A stretch of DNA of 64,000 bases from Parafenestella ontariensis (Eukaryota; Ascomycota; Dothideomycetes; Pleosporales; Cucurbitariaceae): assembly GCA_021596325.1 (NCBI GenBank), contig JAKGDA010000019.1:310001-374000 (forward strand), given 5' to 3'. Below are positions 21,284-31,745 of this stretch, one piece after another (position 1 is the first letter of the stretch; every line of letters begins with the position of its first letter). The position numbers and the translations under genes are program-made. Below the pieces are notes generated by a model. That model was not told the origin of the DNA and did not search any database. It worked only from the letters and a program-made list of their open reading frames with translations.

Positions 21284-24200
21284 ATGTCTGCGGACAACGC
21301 GCCTGCTGTTGAGGCTGGGCCAGAGGTCACCGAGGTGGAAACAGAGGTAGGCATCTTGCCGCTGCTCGCACGCGTGCACGGCACAGCGCTCACATATACA
21401 CAGCATCTGGGCTTCAAGGCGCTGAGCCAGGGCGGAGCAGGGCCCAAGAAGGTCAAGCTCCTCCCCGAACCATGGCCAACCGACAGTGTGCCTCCCGCGT
21501 CGGCAACTCTCTTCTCCATAGCCTCCAAGCCCGGGTTCCTCGCGGCCGCTGGGCCTGCCACCCTCGTCGTAACGACCACGGAGAAGGTGCGCAAAGCCTT
21601 CGAACAACAGGCCGGCGAAGGGGACGTCGTCTCAGACTTCACGCCTGATGCTCAGCTGCCCGTCCCTAGACTTCGCCATGTCGTTTTCTCAACAGACGGA
21701 GACTTCCTGGTCATATCCGCTGAAGAGGTGGGAGGGCTCGCAGTATTCGATCCCGCAAAAGTCGTGAATGAGGGAATGAAGGAACCAGAGCGAAACATCG
21801 ATACCGACCGGGTACCTCTTCGCGCACTACTACCCAACCCGGTGTCCACCTGGGCCCATTCCTTCGCCGTTGTTCTCGACTCAGGCAAGCTTCTGATAGC
21901 AGATGTTGCAAGAGACGCATCCATCACCATCAGGGCCGAGGCTGTCACTTGTGTGGCGTGGAGTAACAAGGGCAAGGCCATGGTTGCCGGTCTACAGGAC
22001 GGAACATTAGCTATACACATGAGTAGTGGAGAGCTCAAGGGAATTGTTCCACGCCCTCCTGATGTCGACGAGAGCTTTACTGGTAAGCTATGCTTCGTGT
22101 CCCTCTTCGTCGATCGCCTTCGCTAACCGATGCAGTCTCCGGCGTGTCGTGGCTAAACACGGAGGAATTCCTTGTGGTACACTCTCCAAAGCACCCTGAT
22201 CTACAAGGACCGCATGACAGCAAGTACAATGTTGTCAATAGTAACAAAGGCTGGACCTCATTCACCTTCCATCCATTTCCTTGGGACCCACTTCTCACTG
22301 CGCAAGAAGTACCACGTCGAGCGCTTCCTCCGCGCTTCTCAGCTACACGACTACGAAACTGGCAGCCAGATCTCACCGACATGCTCATTATGACCAATTC
22401 GCACACAGACACCATCGCCTTACTCACGACAACAAGCGCCAAGATTTCACCATATCAAGAGAAGCTCAATGAATTCATGTTGACTGCTATCGACGACTCG
22501 AGGACCGCTGCCGTTCCGCGGACATCTTACGGAGAAGACGCGGACAGCGTTTGTATTGGCGAGGCGCTGGATCTTTCCAGTACAGAAAAAATACTGCGCC
22601 CAGTCCCTGCGCTGGAAGAGGAAGGCATCAACGAAGCTCCATGGCCGCTACCTGCATACATGGCCCTTACTCACGAAGGACTGCTAGCAGCATGGTGGGT
22701 AGTTTGGAATCGATCCATCCAGGCTGGCACGCGATATCCTGGCCTTATCTTCGGTAGTGAAGATACCAACTCCGTACCATCATCAGGTACCGCGGTCGCT
22801 GTGTCTTCTCCGAAACCTCCTTCTTCTGCCTCTACGCAGGCTGGCTCCGTATTTGGACAGCCTCCGAACACGCCGTCGTCGAATGGGGCAACCGGCGTCT
22901 TTGGTAAGCCAGCAGCCACATTTGGGACTCCCGCCAATCCCCAATTCGGTAGTACCGGATTCGGCTCGCCAACTCCCGCTTTGATGAAGCCTACACCACC
23001 AGGCTTTGGTACACCTGGCTTTGGATCTACTAATACAAATATTGGGAAGCCTGCAGCACCAGCCTTTGGAGCTCCTTCTGCGATAGGCACTACTGGAGGT
23101 ACCGGGTTTGGGTCTGCTTCAACCTTTGGGAAGCCTGCACAAACAGCATTTGGTGCTCCTTCTACAATAGGTACTGCAGGAGGTACTGGGTTTGGGGCAG
23201 CAGGTGGGTTGGGCAACAAACCTTCTGTCTGGGGCGCACCCTCGCAACCTTCCCAGGCTCAAGCGAACCCATTTTCTGCTGCTCCTGGTGGTACGTCAGG
23301 ATTTGCAAAGTTCGGGCAACCTGGCGGCAGTTCCAGCTTTTCGAGTTTTGGTAGCAATAATGGTGCACCGTCAGGATTCGCATCACTCGGTCAGGGCCAA
23401 CAAAAAGCGCCCTTTGGCGGCCTCAAGACCGAGCCGAGCTTTGGCTCTACAGTCACGGTAGGCTCGGGCACAGGATCCACGCTTCCATCATGGGCCAACA
23501 CACCGGCGGAGCAGAGTGGCTCACTCTTAGGACAGAACAAGTCCTCTTTCAATACGTCCTCATTTGAGTCTAAAGAGTCCGACATGAGCGATGCAGAAGA
23601 CGCAGAGAGACGGAAGAGGGACGAGGCCACACCAACACCCCAAGCTCCTCCACCACAACAATCACAAGGTCTCTTCGGTCTCGCAGGCGGCTTCAAGCTC
23701 GGCACCACTTTCTCGAGTGATGGCACAGCGAAGGACGACCCAGCAAAGCCTGCAGCCCCTGCAAACGGCTCGTTCTTTGGCAGTGACTTCGCAAACACCC
23801 TAGGCGCGTCAAGCTTGAAGGCGCCAACTACCCCTTCCAAGGAAGCGCCGCCAAATGTCTCAACCACTCCCGCGTCACCATCGAAGCAAAAACCACTGTT
23901 CCCAAGTGCGACTCCAGCGAAAGAGAGTGATACTCCGAAAGCAGCGCCACCAGCGAAGGAGAAGGCACCTCCACTGGATGACGCACCACTTCCTCCAGAC
24001 TTCATAACAGCGAAACCATCAAAAGCTGACGATGCACCGCTTCACCCAAACTTCATTAATACAAATGTACCGAAGTCTACAGACGACGATATTCCTCCTC
24101 TCGCTGGTAGCCCAGGCATCAAGGTTGAGGCCCCCAGCTCTTCCGTCGAAGTATCCCCAATCGACGATGAGGACGGTGAGGACGAGGAAGACTTTTCCGA

Positions 24201-25878
24201 CGAAGAGGATGACGGTGATGATGACGAAGAAGAAGCGGAAGAGCCCTCTCCCTCGGGTGCTGCCTCGAAACCACAACCATCGAAGTCCGGTGGTTGGAGT
24301 TTCCAAGACAGTGTCAATCAGTCCCCACGTGTCTTCCCTCCTGCACCAACCCCTCCGGCCATCAAGTCGGGCGCTACGTCGCAATCCGGGAGGAGCGCAT
24401 CACCAGCTCAACCTTCGCTATTTGGCCAATCTGCCAAAGCAGCTAGTAGCCAGCCAGCGTATGCGGGCTCATCACTCTTCGGTTTCGGTGTGGGGAACAA
24501 AACAGATAACTCGACAACGGCAGCGAAACCAAATTTCCCACCACCGACGAATCGCGCACAGGACAGCTTGCGCTCCCCTAGTCCGATTCGTTCGGCATCC
24601 ACTTCTGCCCTACGAGCTCGAAGAGAGCCGTTGGTCGCTCCCGGTGCACCACTGAGTGCGTCCATTCAGCAGTCGAAACCGCCAACACCGCAGCCACAAG
24701 TCTCTGATCTCGAAGACGCAGAGGATGAGCGCATGCGCGAGCAGCTTTCACGACCAATCGAGCCTAACCGAGTATTGGATGAGTTCGTGGCATACCAAAA
24801 CTATACCGGCAGATCACCTTCGAAGACGGGCCATGCTGCTCAGATTGAGATGATCTATAAAGACATCAACGGCATGGTCGATGCACTAGGCTGGAACGCG
24901 CGCTCCATTAAGTCCTTCACCCAGTACCACAAGCAACCTCAGTCTGGCCATAATGTCGATCGACGTACCCTGGAGGATGTTGAGGATGAAGGTCAGGACG
25001 GGACCTGGTTCGAGAAGTTTAGCCTTTGCGAGATCGCTGCCCTGAAGGCTCTCGAAGACGAGCTTGAAGAAGAGCTAGATACAGGTCGAGTACAGGACGT
25101 GCTCGATAAGCTTGCTCAGCTTGCCCGTCTTCTGATTGAGAAAGCTAAGCTGATGACCCGACTCAACGACATCCGCCGCCAGATCATTAACCGCAAGGAT
25201 CCCGACAAGGCCGAAGCGCTGCGCAAAGCGCCGTTACCAAAGGAACTCGCCGACGGACAGAAAACCTTGCGCAACCACTATGCGCAGCTGCTGACATCAC
25301 TCAACAAAGCGGAAGAAGCTACTTCCATCCTGCGAACACGTGTCGCATCTCATAACGCTCAGAATGGCAAAATGGGCTCGGTACCTACTATGGATGCGGT
25401 GAAGAGGACGATCAACAAGATGACCACTATGATCGAGAAGAAGAACAATGACATCACGTTGCTCGAATCGCAGATGCGCAAGACTGGTCTCACGGACCAG
25501 AGTCGACCTTCTTCATCCTCCTCCCGCGCTCTCGGCACCCCCCGACGAGCAAGAGGTACTAGTCTGCGCAGTAGCGTCGCTGACTTGCCCCTCGCCACTC
25601 CGCCTACAAATCGCAGCAAGATGAGCCTCAGCGAGTTGAACCGCCGCGCCCTCACGCCAGAAGTTGAAGCCACCCCGACCCCTAGCAAGGGCTATGGTCT
25701 CTACTACACACCTCAGGGTAGCCCGTCGGCGGGCAACGAGCTTACGCGCTTGGGCGATCTCGTTGATGAGCAAATGGATGGGTTGAGGGAGAAGGCGAGG
25801 CGCCGGAAGCTGGTTGCTGTGGGGCTGAAGAAGGCGCTTGTTGAGCGGGGGGTTAGGAGTACGAATGTTGTTGGTTGA
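21284..25878 (+). CDS. NUP159: Nucleoporin Nup159 (FG repeat, cytoplasmic face), 1513 aa
   Basis: Two exons, 21284-22082 and 22136-25878 (phase 1 GTAAGC...TGCAG intron), 1514 codons including the stop. Nup159 sits on the cytoplasmic filaments of the nuclear pore and anchors the mRNA-export helicase Dbp5. The N-terminal third reads as a beta-propeller (FSTDGDFLVISAEEVGGLAVFD, VTCVAWSNKGKAMVAGLQDGTLAI, VSGVSWLNTEEFLVVH). From about residue 490 to 720 there are dozens of FG motifs in a Gly/Ser/Pro-rich setting (GFGSPTPA, FGKPAQTAFGAPS). A spacer follows with DDAPLPPDF-type units and a very acidic block (EDEEDFSDEEDD, encoded near 24180-24240). From about residue 1090 to the end the text is helical, with coiled-coil segments such as LEDELEEELDTGRVQDVL. 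Start at 21284 chosen because the propeller begins soon after; an in-frame ATG at 20993 is the alternative. Confidence 0.93.
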
Positions 25879-26366
25879 ATTGAGTGATGGATGGATATGA
25901 TGAGGATGAGAAATTTGAGTTTGGGATTACCATTGTGTATAATATGAGTCCTGTGGCGTTCTTTTGTACACGCACACACGCTGTTTTGAATAGCATGGCA
26001 CATTTGATGATGAGATTGAACTTGAACAAGTAATATTTTGAGCGAGCATTAGTATGGCGGTCCGTCTGGAGCGTAAGACATGTAGTGCAGACTAAGATAG
26101 TTGTCGATAATACATTACCTTGAGCGATGTACAATCATCACATCTTTTCTATCATCAGAGTTTGGCTACACTGGTGTTTGCAGATGATGAACAACACGAA
26201 GGACAAGGCCCCGATTCTAGTCTCGCTAGCTTCTAAATAGCAACCTAGTGCAATATAGAGAGTAAGTCTATCACTGTGATGATCTTACCGACTCCACTTT
26301 ATTTCACAACTTCGCATCTCCTTCCATCATTTTGCCCCACCTTTTCCCCATCTAAAGCTTGCTCAT

Positions 26367-26564
26367 CCGGAAGTAAGTTGATGGTAGGATACCTCAGCAC
26401 AACGTTAAATAATGATAAATTCCATTTGTATCTAGGGAATAATTTATAATAAGAAGCTATAGAAGGCCTAAATATATATAAAGGTAGTTAAGTTTTAAAA
26501 TAATCAATATAATAGCTTGAAAAGCTGTATTTAATAGTTATAACGGTTTTGGCCTTACTTCCGG
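26367..26564. mobile_element. Candidate MITE-like element: AT-rich core with 11-bp inverted ends
   Basis: CCGGAAGTAAG at 26367-26377 is repeated as its exact reverse complement, CTTACTTCCGG, at 26554-26564. The 176 bp between are strikingly AT-rich (runs such as aaatatatataaag), unlike either flank. The layout is that of a very small non-autonomous inverted-repeat transposon decayed by C-to-T mutation, but no clear target-site duplication is visible and there is no coding capacity. A chance inverted repeat around a promoter AT tract is the alternative. Confidence 0.4.
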
Positions 26565-26717
26565 ACTTTTCCCCGGCGCTAGAGGTGGGGTTTACGAAGG
26601 AGCTCGTTCTTAGTGAGTAATCAATTTCGCATTGGACGGAAATATAGAGGAGAACATTCGGACATCTTCAACTCTTAATCGATCTTGCCTTCATCGATGT
26701 GCAGACAAATCATCCTC

Positions 26718-26797
26718 CCCACCTACAAGCCTAACATCGGAATTAAGCTAGTAAATGCTCACTAGCTCCCCATCTACAAGCCTGAAATCGGAATTAA
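26718..26797. repeat. Two near-identical 30-bp direct repeats
   Basis: A unit reading cctacaagcctaacatcgg followed by aattaag begins near 26718 and recurs near 26768 with three or four substitutions, a period of about 50 bp. The sequence between (atgctcactag) recurs once more near 26877, suggesting a decayed third copy. Confidence 0.6.
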
Positions 26798-27102
26798 GAG
26801 TCCCGTGCATGAGTAAGCCCGGGCCATAGAAATACACCGTACATTCGGTTCCCACATTCCACATTAAACTACTATATGCTCACTAATTGCACGTTGCCAA
26901 GGTGCTTAGACAACGTTCAGTAAACCGATTGCATCCGAAAGAGAAAAGTACATATATTTATAAGAAGTAAGGGACACCTCCAACCTCAGCTGGATTGAAC
27001 ACGCATTGAGCAGCTTTACTATACATCCCCTCAAGTCAATCCTTCAGAACACACTTCTACGCACTACGCTAGCGCTTTCCTCAAACGCTACTACCTTCAA
27101 CA

Positions 27103-27967
27103 ATGGCAGAGCAAGTTACGGAAATCGCCTACATCCCGCTGAAGGCCGGGCTAGACCTAGAGTCGGGCGAGGGGAAGAGTGTGTGGGAGTCGGCCCTTGC
27201 GACGATAGCCAAGCAGCCAGGAGCGAAGAAGTTATATTGGGGCAAGCAGATCGAGAGTCCCGATGTGCTGCAGTTGGTCGTCGGTACGTTCATGTTCTCG
27301 GATTCCTACTTGCCCAAAGTCTCAGGAGCAGCCTCCTCTCTTCACGGCTTCGATTCAAACTCCGTCGTAAAGACGAGTATAAATCCTATCTCCATGACTC
27401 CTTGAAATATCAAACGCACAGACTAAAACAACGTACCTTTTAACTATCTGCTAACCACCGCCCACAGAATGGGAAGCCTTTGACAATTACAAGGCCTTCA
27501 CAATTACACCAGACTACCCACCCTTTATCGAGGCTCTCGTCGCGCACATCTTCCGCCCCGACGCCCCATTGACCATGATGCACGCAAAGATCCCCCCAGC
27601 CTCCGACTCTTCAGCACCCAACCCCCTCACCGCGCCCGTGACAGAATGCATCAACGCCTACTTCCCCGCCTCGCAGTCGGAAGCAGAGTACAACGAAAAC
27701 TTCGCCGCCTTCCACGCTAAAGCCACCAAAATCCCTAACAGTGAGGCCAAGGGGCTGACGGGAGGTTGGTCGATTAAGCCGCACCAGCATGAGAGTCTCG
27801 GCGAAGGGGTCGAGGGCAAGATGTTTGCCGCGTTTATTGGCTGGCCAAGTGTTGAGGCGCATATGGCGTTTCGTAAGACGGAGGAGTTTGGGACTGTTGT
27901 TCCGTTGTTGAGGGGTGGGACGAAGGCGATTAAGGCGCACCATGTGAAGTTTACGCAGTATAAGTAA
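27103..27967 (+). CDS. Ascomycete dimeric alpha-beta barrel-type protein, 226 aa
   Basis: Two exons, 27103-27283 and 27468-27967, with a phase 1 intron (GTACGT...CACAG, 184 nt), 227 codons including the stop. The sequence resembles conserved fungal proteins of the dimeric alpha-beta barrel (ABM-like) fold: a first half with AYIPLKAGLDLE, WESALATIAKQPGAKKLYWG and VLQLVVEWEAFDNYKAF, and a second half repeating the pattern with EYNENFAAFHAKA, GWSIKPHQHE and FAAFIGWPSVEAHMAFRKTEEF. So it looks like two ferredoxin-like modules in tandem. Such folds occur in monooxygenase-like and stress proteins; no catalytic residues can be assigned, so the function is unknown. The gene has a clean ATG and a single well-formed intron. 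Confidence 0.75.
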
Positions 27968-28343
27968 GTACGCAACGATGGAAGGAGTAGTCGAAGTTGT
28001 TGGACCTATGGCAGGAGTGACAGGAGCGGTGAGATAAGAAATTGTAAAGCGCCGATGAAATAAAGTTGAAATCCTATCATCTGGAACAAGCAAAGTAACA
28101 TTTCATAAAAAATTTCGTTTCGTTATGCGTGGGTGGGTATATATGCGTTTTGCCCTTTCCCCTTTCGTTTCTAATGTACAGCTTTAAACCCTAGCCACCC
28201 TACTCTGTTGTTGTTGCCGTTCAAGCCCCTGATGTTCCAACGGTACAATGGTCCCATTGATCCTCTCAAGATACGGACGACATCTCTGCCATTTCGCATC
28301 GAGCTTGCGTAGAGCGTCTTTCAGACTATGGTCGTTACTGTGG
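27968..28343. other. Convergent intergenic region, no gene seen
   Basis: Between the stops of the barrel-fold gene (plus) and the tiny-protein gene (minus). The minus frames at 27611-28093 are antisense to the barrel-fold gene. Nothing else recognised. Confidence 0.5.
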
Positions 28344-28620
28344 CTAGTTGGAGACCTTATCGGGGACGTCCTTGCCGGTTGCTTTTTCAAACATGCCGCG
28401 TGCGCCATCGGTCTATCGTAGTAAAACAACTTCGTTAGCACAGAACACACTGGATCGTTTGAGGAAAACATACAATCTTCTCATTAACACCGCGATTCTT
28501 CTCCGTGTTTGCGCCCTGAGCGCCGCCAAACTTCTTCTCCGCGGAGTCGAGGCCCTTGTCAAGGTAGTCTTCTTTCCCGGCGCTGGGTTGCTGCGAAGCA
28601 TTGTTGGGGATGGAGCTCAT
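28344..28620 (-). CDS. Tiny conserved protein (DYLDKGL...KFGGAQG...NEKI family), 71 aa, copy A
   Basis: Exons 28620-28474 and 28412-28344 (phase 0, GTATGT...GATAG), 72 codons including the stop. The protein has a short Ser/Asn/Gln leader, then EDYLDKGLDSAEKKFGGAQG, NRGVNEKI at the splice point, and a 22-residue last exon TDGARGMFEKATGKDVPDKV ending in SN. It is hydrophilic and amphipathic, with no signal peptide, membrane span or cysteine. I recognise this as a small protein type widespread in ascomycetes without an assigned function; I cannot name a curated family. A second member with the same intron position, phase and 69-nt last exon lies at 38828-39152 on the other strand. An in-frame upstream ATG exists at about 28686, but the 28620 start aligns with the paralog. 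Confidence 0.82.
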
Positions 28621-30314
28621 CGTGAGTTTATATAGCGGGATAGGACGGAATGGAGGGAGTAAGGGTAAGTGGTTGAGCTGTTTCAAGTGTCAGCAGGTGT
28701 GTGTGTGTGTGTGTTTCGTACGAGTTACGCTTCCGAACTTCTTACGCACGTGTGTTTGAATAGGATAATTTCGGAAGTGTGTAAGAGCAGTGTGATGCGA
28801 GGTAAGCAACGCAACTGCCCTGGGAGCTTTCCTTTTCAAGTAGTCTTTTGCTCCTTATCGTAGTTTTACCCCTCGTTTGCAAGGGTGGGATTATATGAGC
28901 TTCGTCGAGATTGCATCACAGCTCACTATGTAGGGTCTCAGGGCATCCTACTCGTTGCTAGGCTCTCTAGCCTTGTCCACATGTTCGAATGAGCCGTTGA
29001 GCGTGGTCAAAACTTGGCTTTCGGGCGCTTGGAAACTTGGCTTCTGGACTTGCATGCCGCGGGTATAACGGCTTCTAGATCATAGCTTAGACCTATAGGC
29101 TTCTTTGTTGGTTCTTGCTCCCTAACTACATCCACAATGCGCGTCGAGTTGCGTGCTCAGCGATGCGATCCGCGACCCCTGACGTCACACTTCATCGATA
29201 AGCCTGCCAAAGCATGGGATGACGCAGCACGGGCCTAACGGCTGGTGGACCTGAACGTGAGATCTCGATGAGGCGACAGACGGATCCATGGGTTTGTTTG
29301 ACGCGGCCTCGTGCGAAGCTTTACGAAGTGTGAACCTTGAAGCCTGCTTGCCGCGCGGTGCCAAGTGGCTTGCCAAGAATAGCCTGTAGAGAAGGTTCTC
29401 GGGCACCACCGCCGAAGCATAAAGTCACAACATGCTCATTAAGGTCTCATCTCCAAATAGATACATAGAACAAAAGCAGGTAGCCCCTCCATTCATTAGT
29501 GATTAAGCTCGTGCATAAAGTATAAAAGCTGCACAACTGTTCAGCCTCCCACGTGGCATCCCGCGCTAGCAGCACACACCACGTTTGCTCATCTGAGTCG
29601 TCTGCTTTAGGAACGCATCTGCCTTGTGCGAGCAGAGTTTTCTATTGAATGTCTGAGGCTCAGGGCTCAGCCTTGAGGATTGTGTACTTATCACTTAACT
29701 TCCAACACTGCTCAATGCCACCTGATGGTGGTATAAATTCCTCAAGTACCATGTTGGTTCCGCACTTTCAGTCAAGTCCGCAGTACTCGCGGGGACGAAA
29801 TCAAACAGCAATACGAGCGAGCACCTCACTAATCACTCGGTATTACATAAAGGGTTGTAACTTGAGTTAACATCGTACATATTCTAGGTTACGGGCAAGC
29901 TAGAATGCAAGCACCTATCCATCGGGACCGTTACTATCATTCGGATCCATATCGTCGCCAGCGGCCGTCAGAGTCGTAAGATTCTCTCTCACTAGTGAAA
30001 TACCCCATGCCAAACGCCGGTAATCAGACTCGAATCCACCAATCTATGTGTACTACTCAATACCAACAGGCAAGGGTATCTCGGAACGGGTATAAAGCTA
30101 CGCCTGCTACAACAATGCAACAAAGCGAGTGCTACTGTAAGTAGACTAGGAGAGAATCTTGGAAAGAGAAGGAAACCACCCTAACACCAGTGCTAGAACG
30201 CACTGTAAACGGAACAAAGAAACGCTGAAATGCAAGACAAGAACAACATTGGTAGAAAATACAAGATAGAGAATGGAAACGTATAGGGTGGCAAGAAAGC
30301 TTGTCGAGGGCTGG
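28621..30314. other. Intergenic, 1.7 kb, no convincing gene
   Basis: Holds the promoter of copy A of the tiny-protein gene and the 3' flank of the Lst7/folliculin gene. A (GT)9 microsatellite is at 28697-28714. Frames at 29185-29420, 29649-29870 and 30146-30397 are short, overlapping or motif-free. A TATATAAA string sits only about 7-14 bp upstream of the copy A ATG, too close to act as its TATA box. Confidence 0.5.
28697..28714 (+). repeat. (GT)9 microsatellite
   Basis: Nine uninterrupted GT units in the upstream region of the tiny-protein gene. Likely polymorphic; no other role evident. Confidence 0.95.
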
Positions 30315-31745
30315 TCATCCATACTGCTTGATGAGGTAGTGCAGAAGACCGCAGAAAAGGGTGTGCAGCTCCACGAAGAAGTTCTCCTGGCCAACAATCT
30401 CAGCTAAGCTCTTGGCCTTCATCACATCGCGGGATACACGAGGGAAACCGTCAGGATCGACCTTCTTGGCGGACAAGAAGGATGATACTGGAGTGATATT
30501 GCGAGTAGGCGAGCTGGCCGTCGAGGAGAAGTGTCGCTCTTTCTGTGGTGACATGAACGATGGCGGCATTGATGACGCTGAAGTTCCAAGAGGAGGGGTG
30601 CTGGGTATGGCAGTCATGGGCCTTGATAGGGCTTGCGACGCAGCGCTCTCACGCTCTAGAACCCTCTCGGCCAGTGCTACGATACGGTTGGCGATGCCTT
30701 CGAATACTTCGGTTATCTTTACCATGGCTTTGGTGGCTCTTCGACAGTCGCGACCAGCCATTGCGATCAGCGCGTATGTGCGCTTCGCTCCGCGAGATCG
30801 AGGATCTTGAAGGCGGAAAACGTAGGCGATGGTGTATCCAGCGACGGAATCTCCAAACATGATGGGTCCAGAAGGTTTGCTTAGAGGGAGGACCTCTGTG
30901 GACAGTGTGCGAATGCATGTGCGACGCAGCAAGGAATATGTGGTAGGTGACTGAGGCTGACTTGTGGAGATGTAGTTCAGTGTGTGCGTATGCATGCCTC
31001 TCGAGACCAGCAGTGGTGAAGCAGGGATGGAATCCGGGTATGAGCCTGACTTGGCGCTCTCGAACGAGGCGGACTGCTCAGTGTCTGACACATCAGACGA
31101 GTCTGTGCTGCTAACATTGCCACGGGAGACAGGCCGGCGCACTGGGTAGTTTTGGGAACTTCGTAGCACGGGACTGCCGTTCCTGCCACGTCCGTCCTTG
31201 GAAGGACTCCCAGGGGCGCCATTTGGAAGTTTGTCCCTGTACTTCTTGGGGACTTCCATTTGGCAGTTCTCGCATACATCAGGGTCAGAGTCATAAGTGC
31301 TACTCGGTCTCCTTCCACCAAAGCTACTACCAGATGTCGATGATGGGAAGCTGGGGAAGTAGGGGTTGTGTGTAGGTGAGCGTGGGCTTGTGGGTGGGGT
31401 TTCGAAGGGTGAAGTGAGCTGTGGCAGTCGGCCGCCCAGCTTCAACGACGTAGGTTGGTCATACAGGCCATTGTAAGAGTATGCCGAGTGTGGGTCTTCG
31501 GATGGTGGCGTAACACATGGGTTACAGGAGCCACAGGGCGACGTCGAGGCTTGGGTGCAGATGATAGACGTAGGGCCGTGGACCTCGCAGAAGTGTGCCA
31601 GCGAGATCTACACACTCTAGTTAGCCATGGGACTCGCAGTAGTAGTCAGACGGCGCAGAGGGCATGATGCGGAGACGAAGGCGTCCCAAAGCTTGAATGC
31701 GCCGCCGAGAGGACTAAGCGCGCGGATGCTTACTGTGAAGTCCAT
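30315..31745 (-). CDS. LST7: Lst7/folliculin-family protein, 434 aa
   Basis: Exon 1 (31745-31734) encodes just MDFT; a GTAAGC...TGTAG intron follows, then exon 2 (31607-30315); 435 codons including the stop. The start ISLAHFCEVHGPTSIICTQ matches the first strands of the folliculin longin domain. A disordered Ser/Pro-rich insert (about residues 75-200) with CENCQMEVP separates it from the rest of the longin core: RTLSTEVLP, GPIMFGDSVAGYTIAYVFRLQDPRSRGAKRTYALIAM. A helical segment (VFEGIANRIVALAERVLERE) and a C-terminal LAEIVGQENFFVELHTLFCGLLHYLI follow. Folliculin/Lst7 with Lst4 is a GTPase-activating complex for Rag GTPases at the vacuole in TORC1 amino-acid signalling. The long C-terminal DENN part of animal folliculin is absent, as in yeast Lst7. 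Confidence 0.85.

Larger units (their letters stand above)
25879..27102. other. Intergenic region with AT-rich island and repeats
   Basis: Both flanking genes are on the plus strand. Besides the NUP159 3' flank and the promoter of the next gene, it contains a 198-bp inverted-repeat-bounded AT-rich element (26367-26564) and a pair of near-identical 30-bp direct repeats (26718-26797), listed separately. No coding frame is convincing. Confidence 0.6.

Noticed and set aside
22671..23219. 182-codon minus-strand frame, Pro/Asn-rich
   Set aside because: Antisense to the Nup159 FG-repeat region; its repeats mirror the FG codons.
28627..28634. TATATAAA string just upstream of tiny-protein copy A
   Set aside because: Only about 7-14 bp from the ATG, too near to serve as a TATA box for that start.
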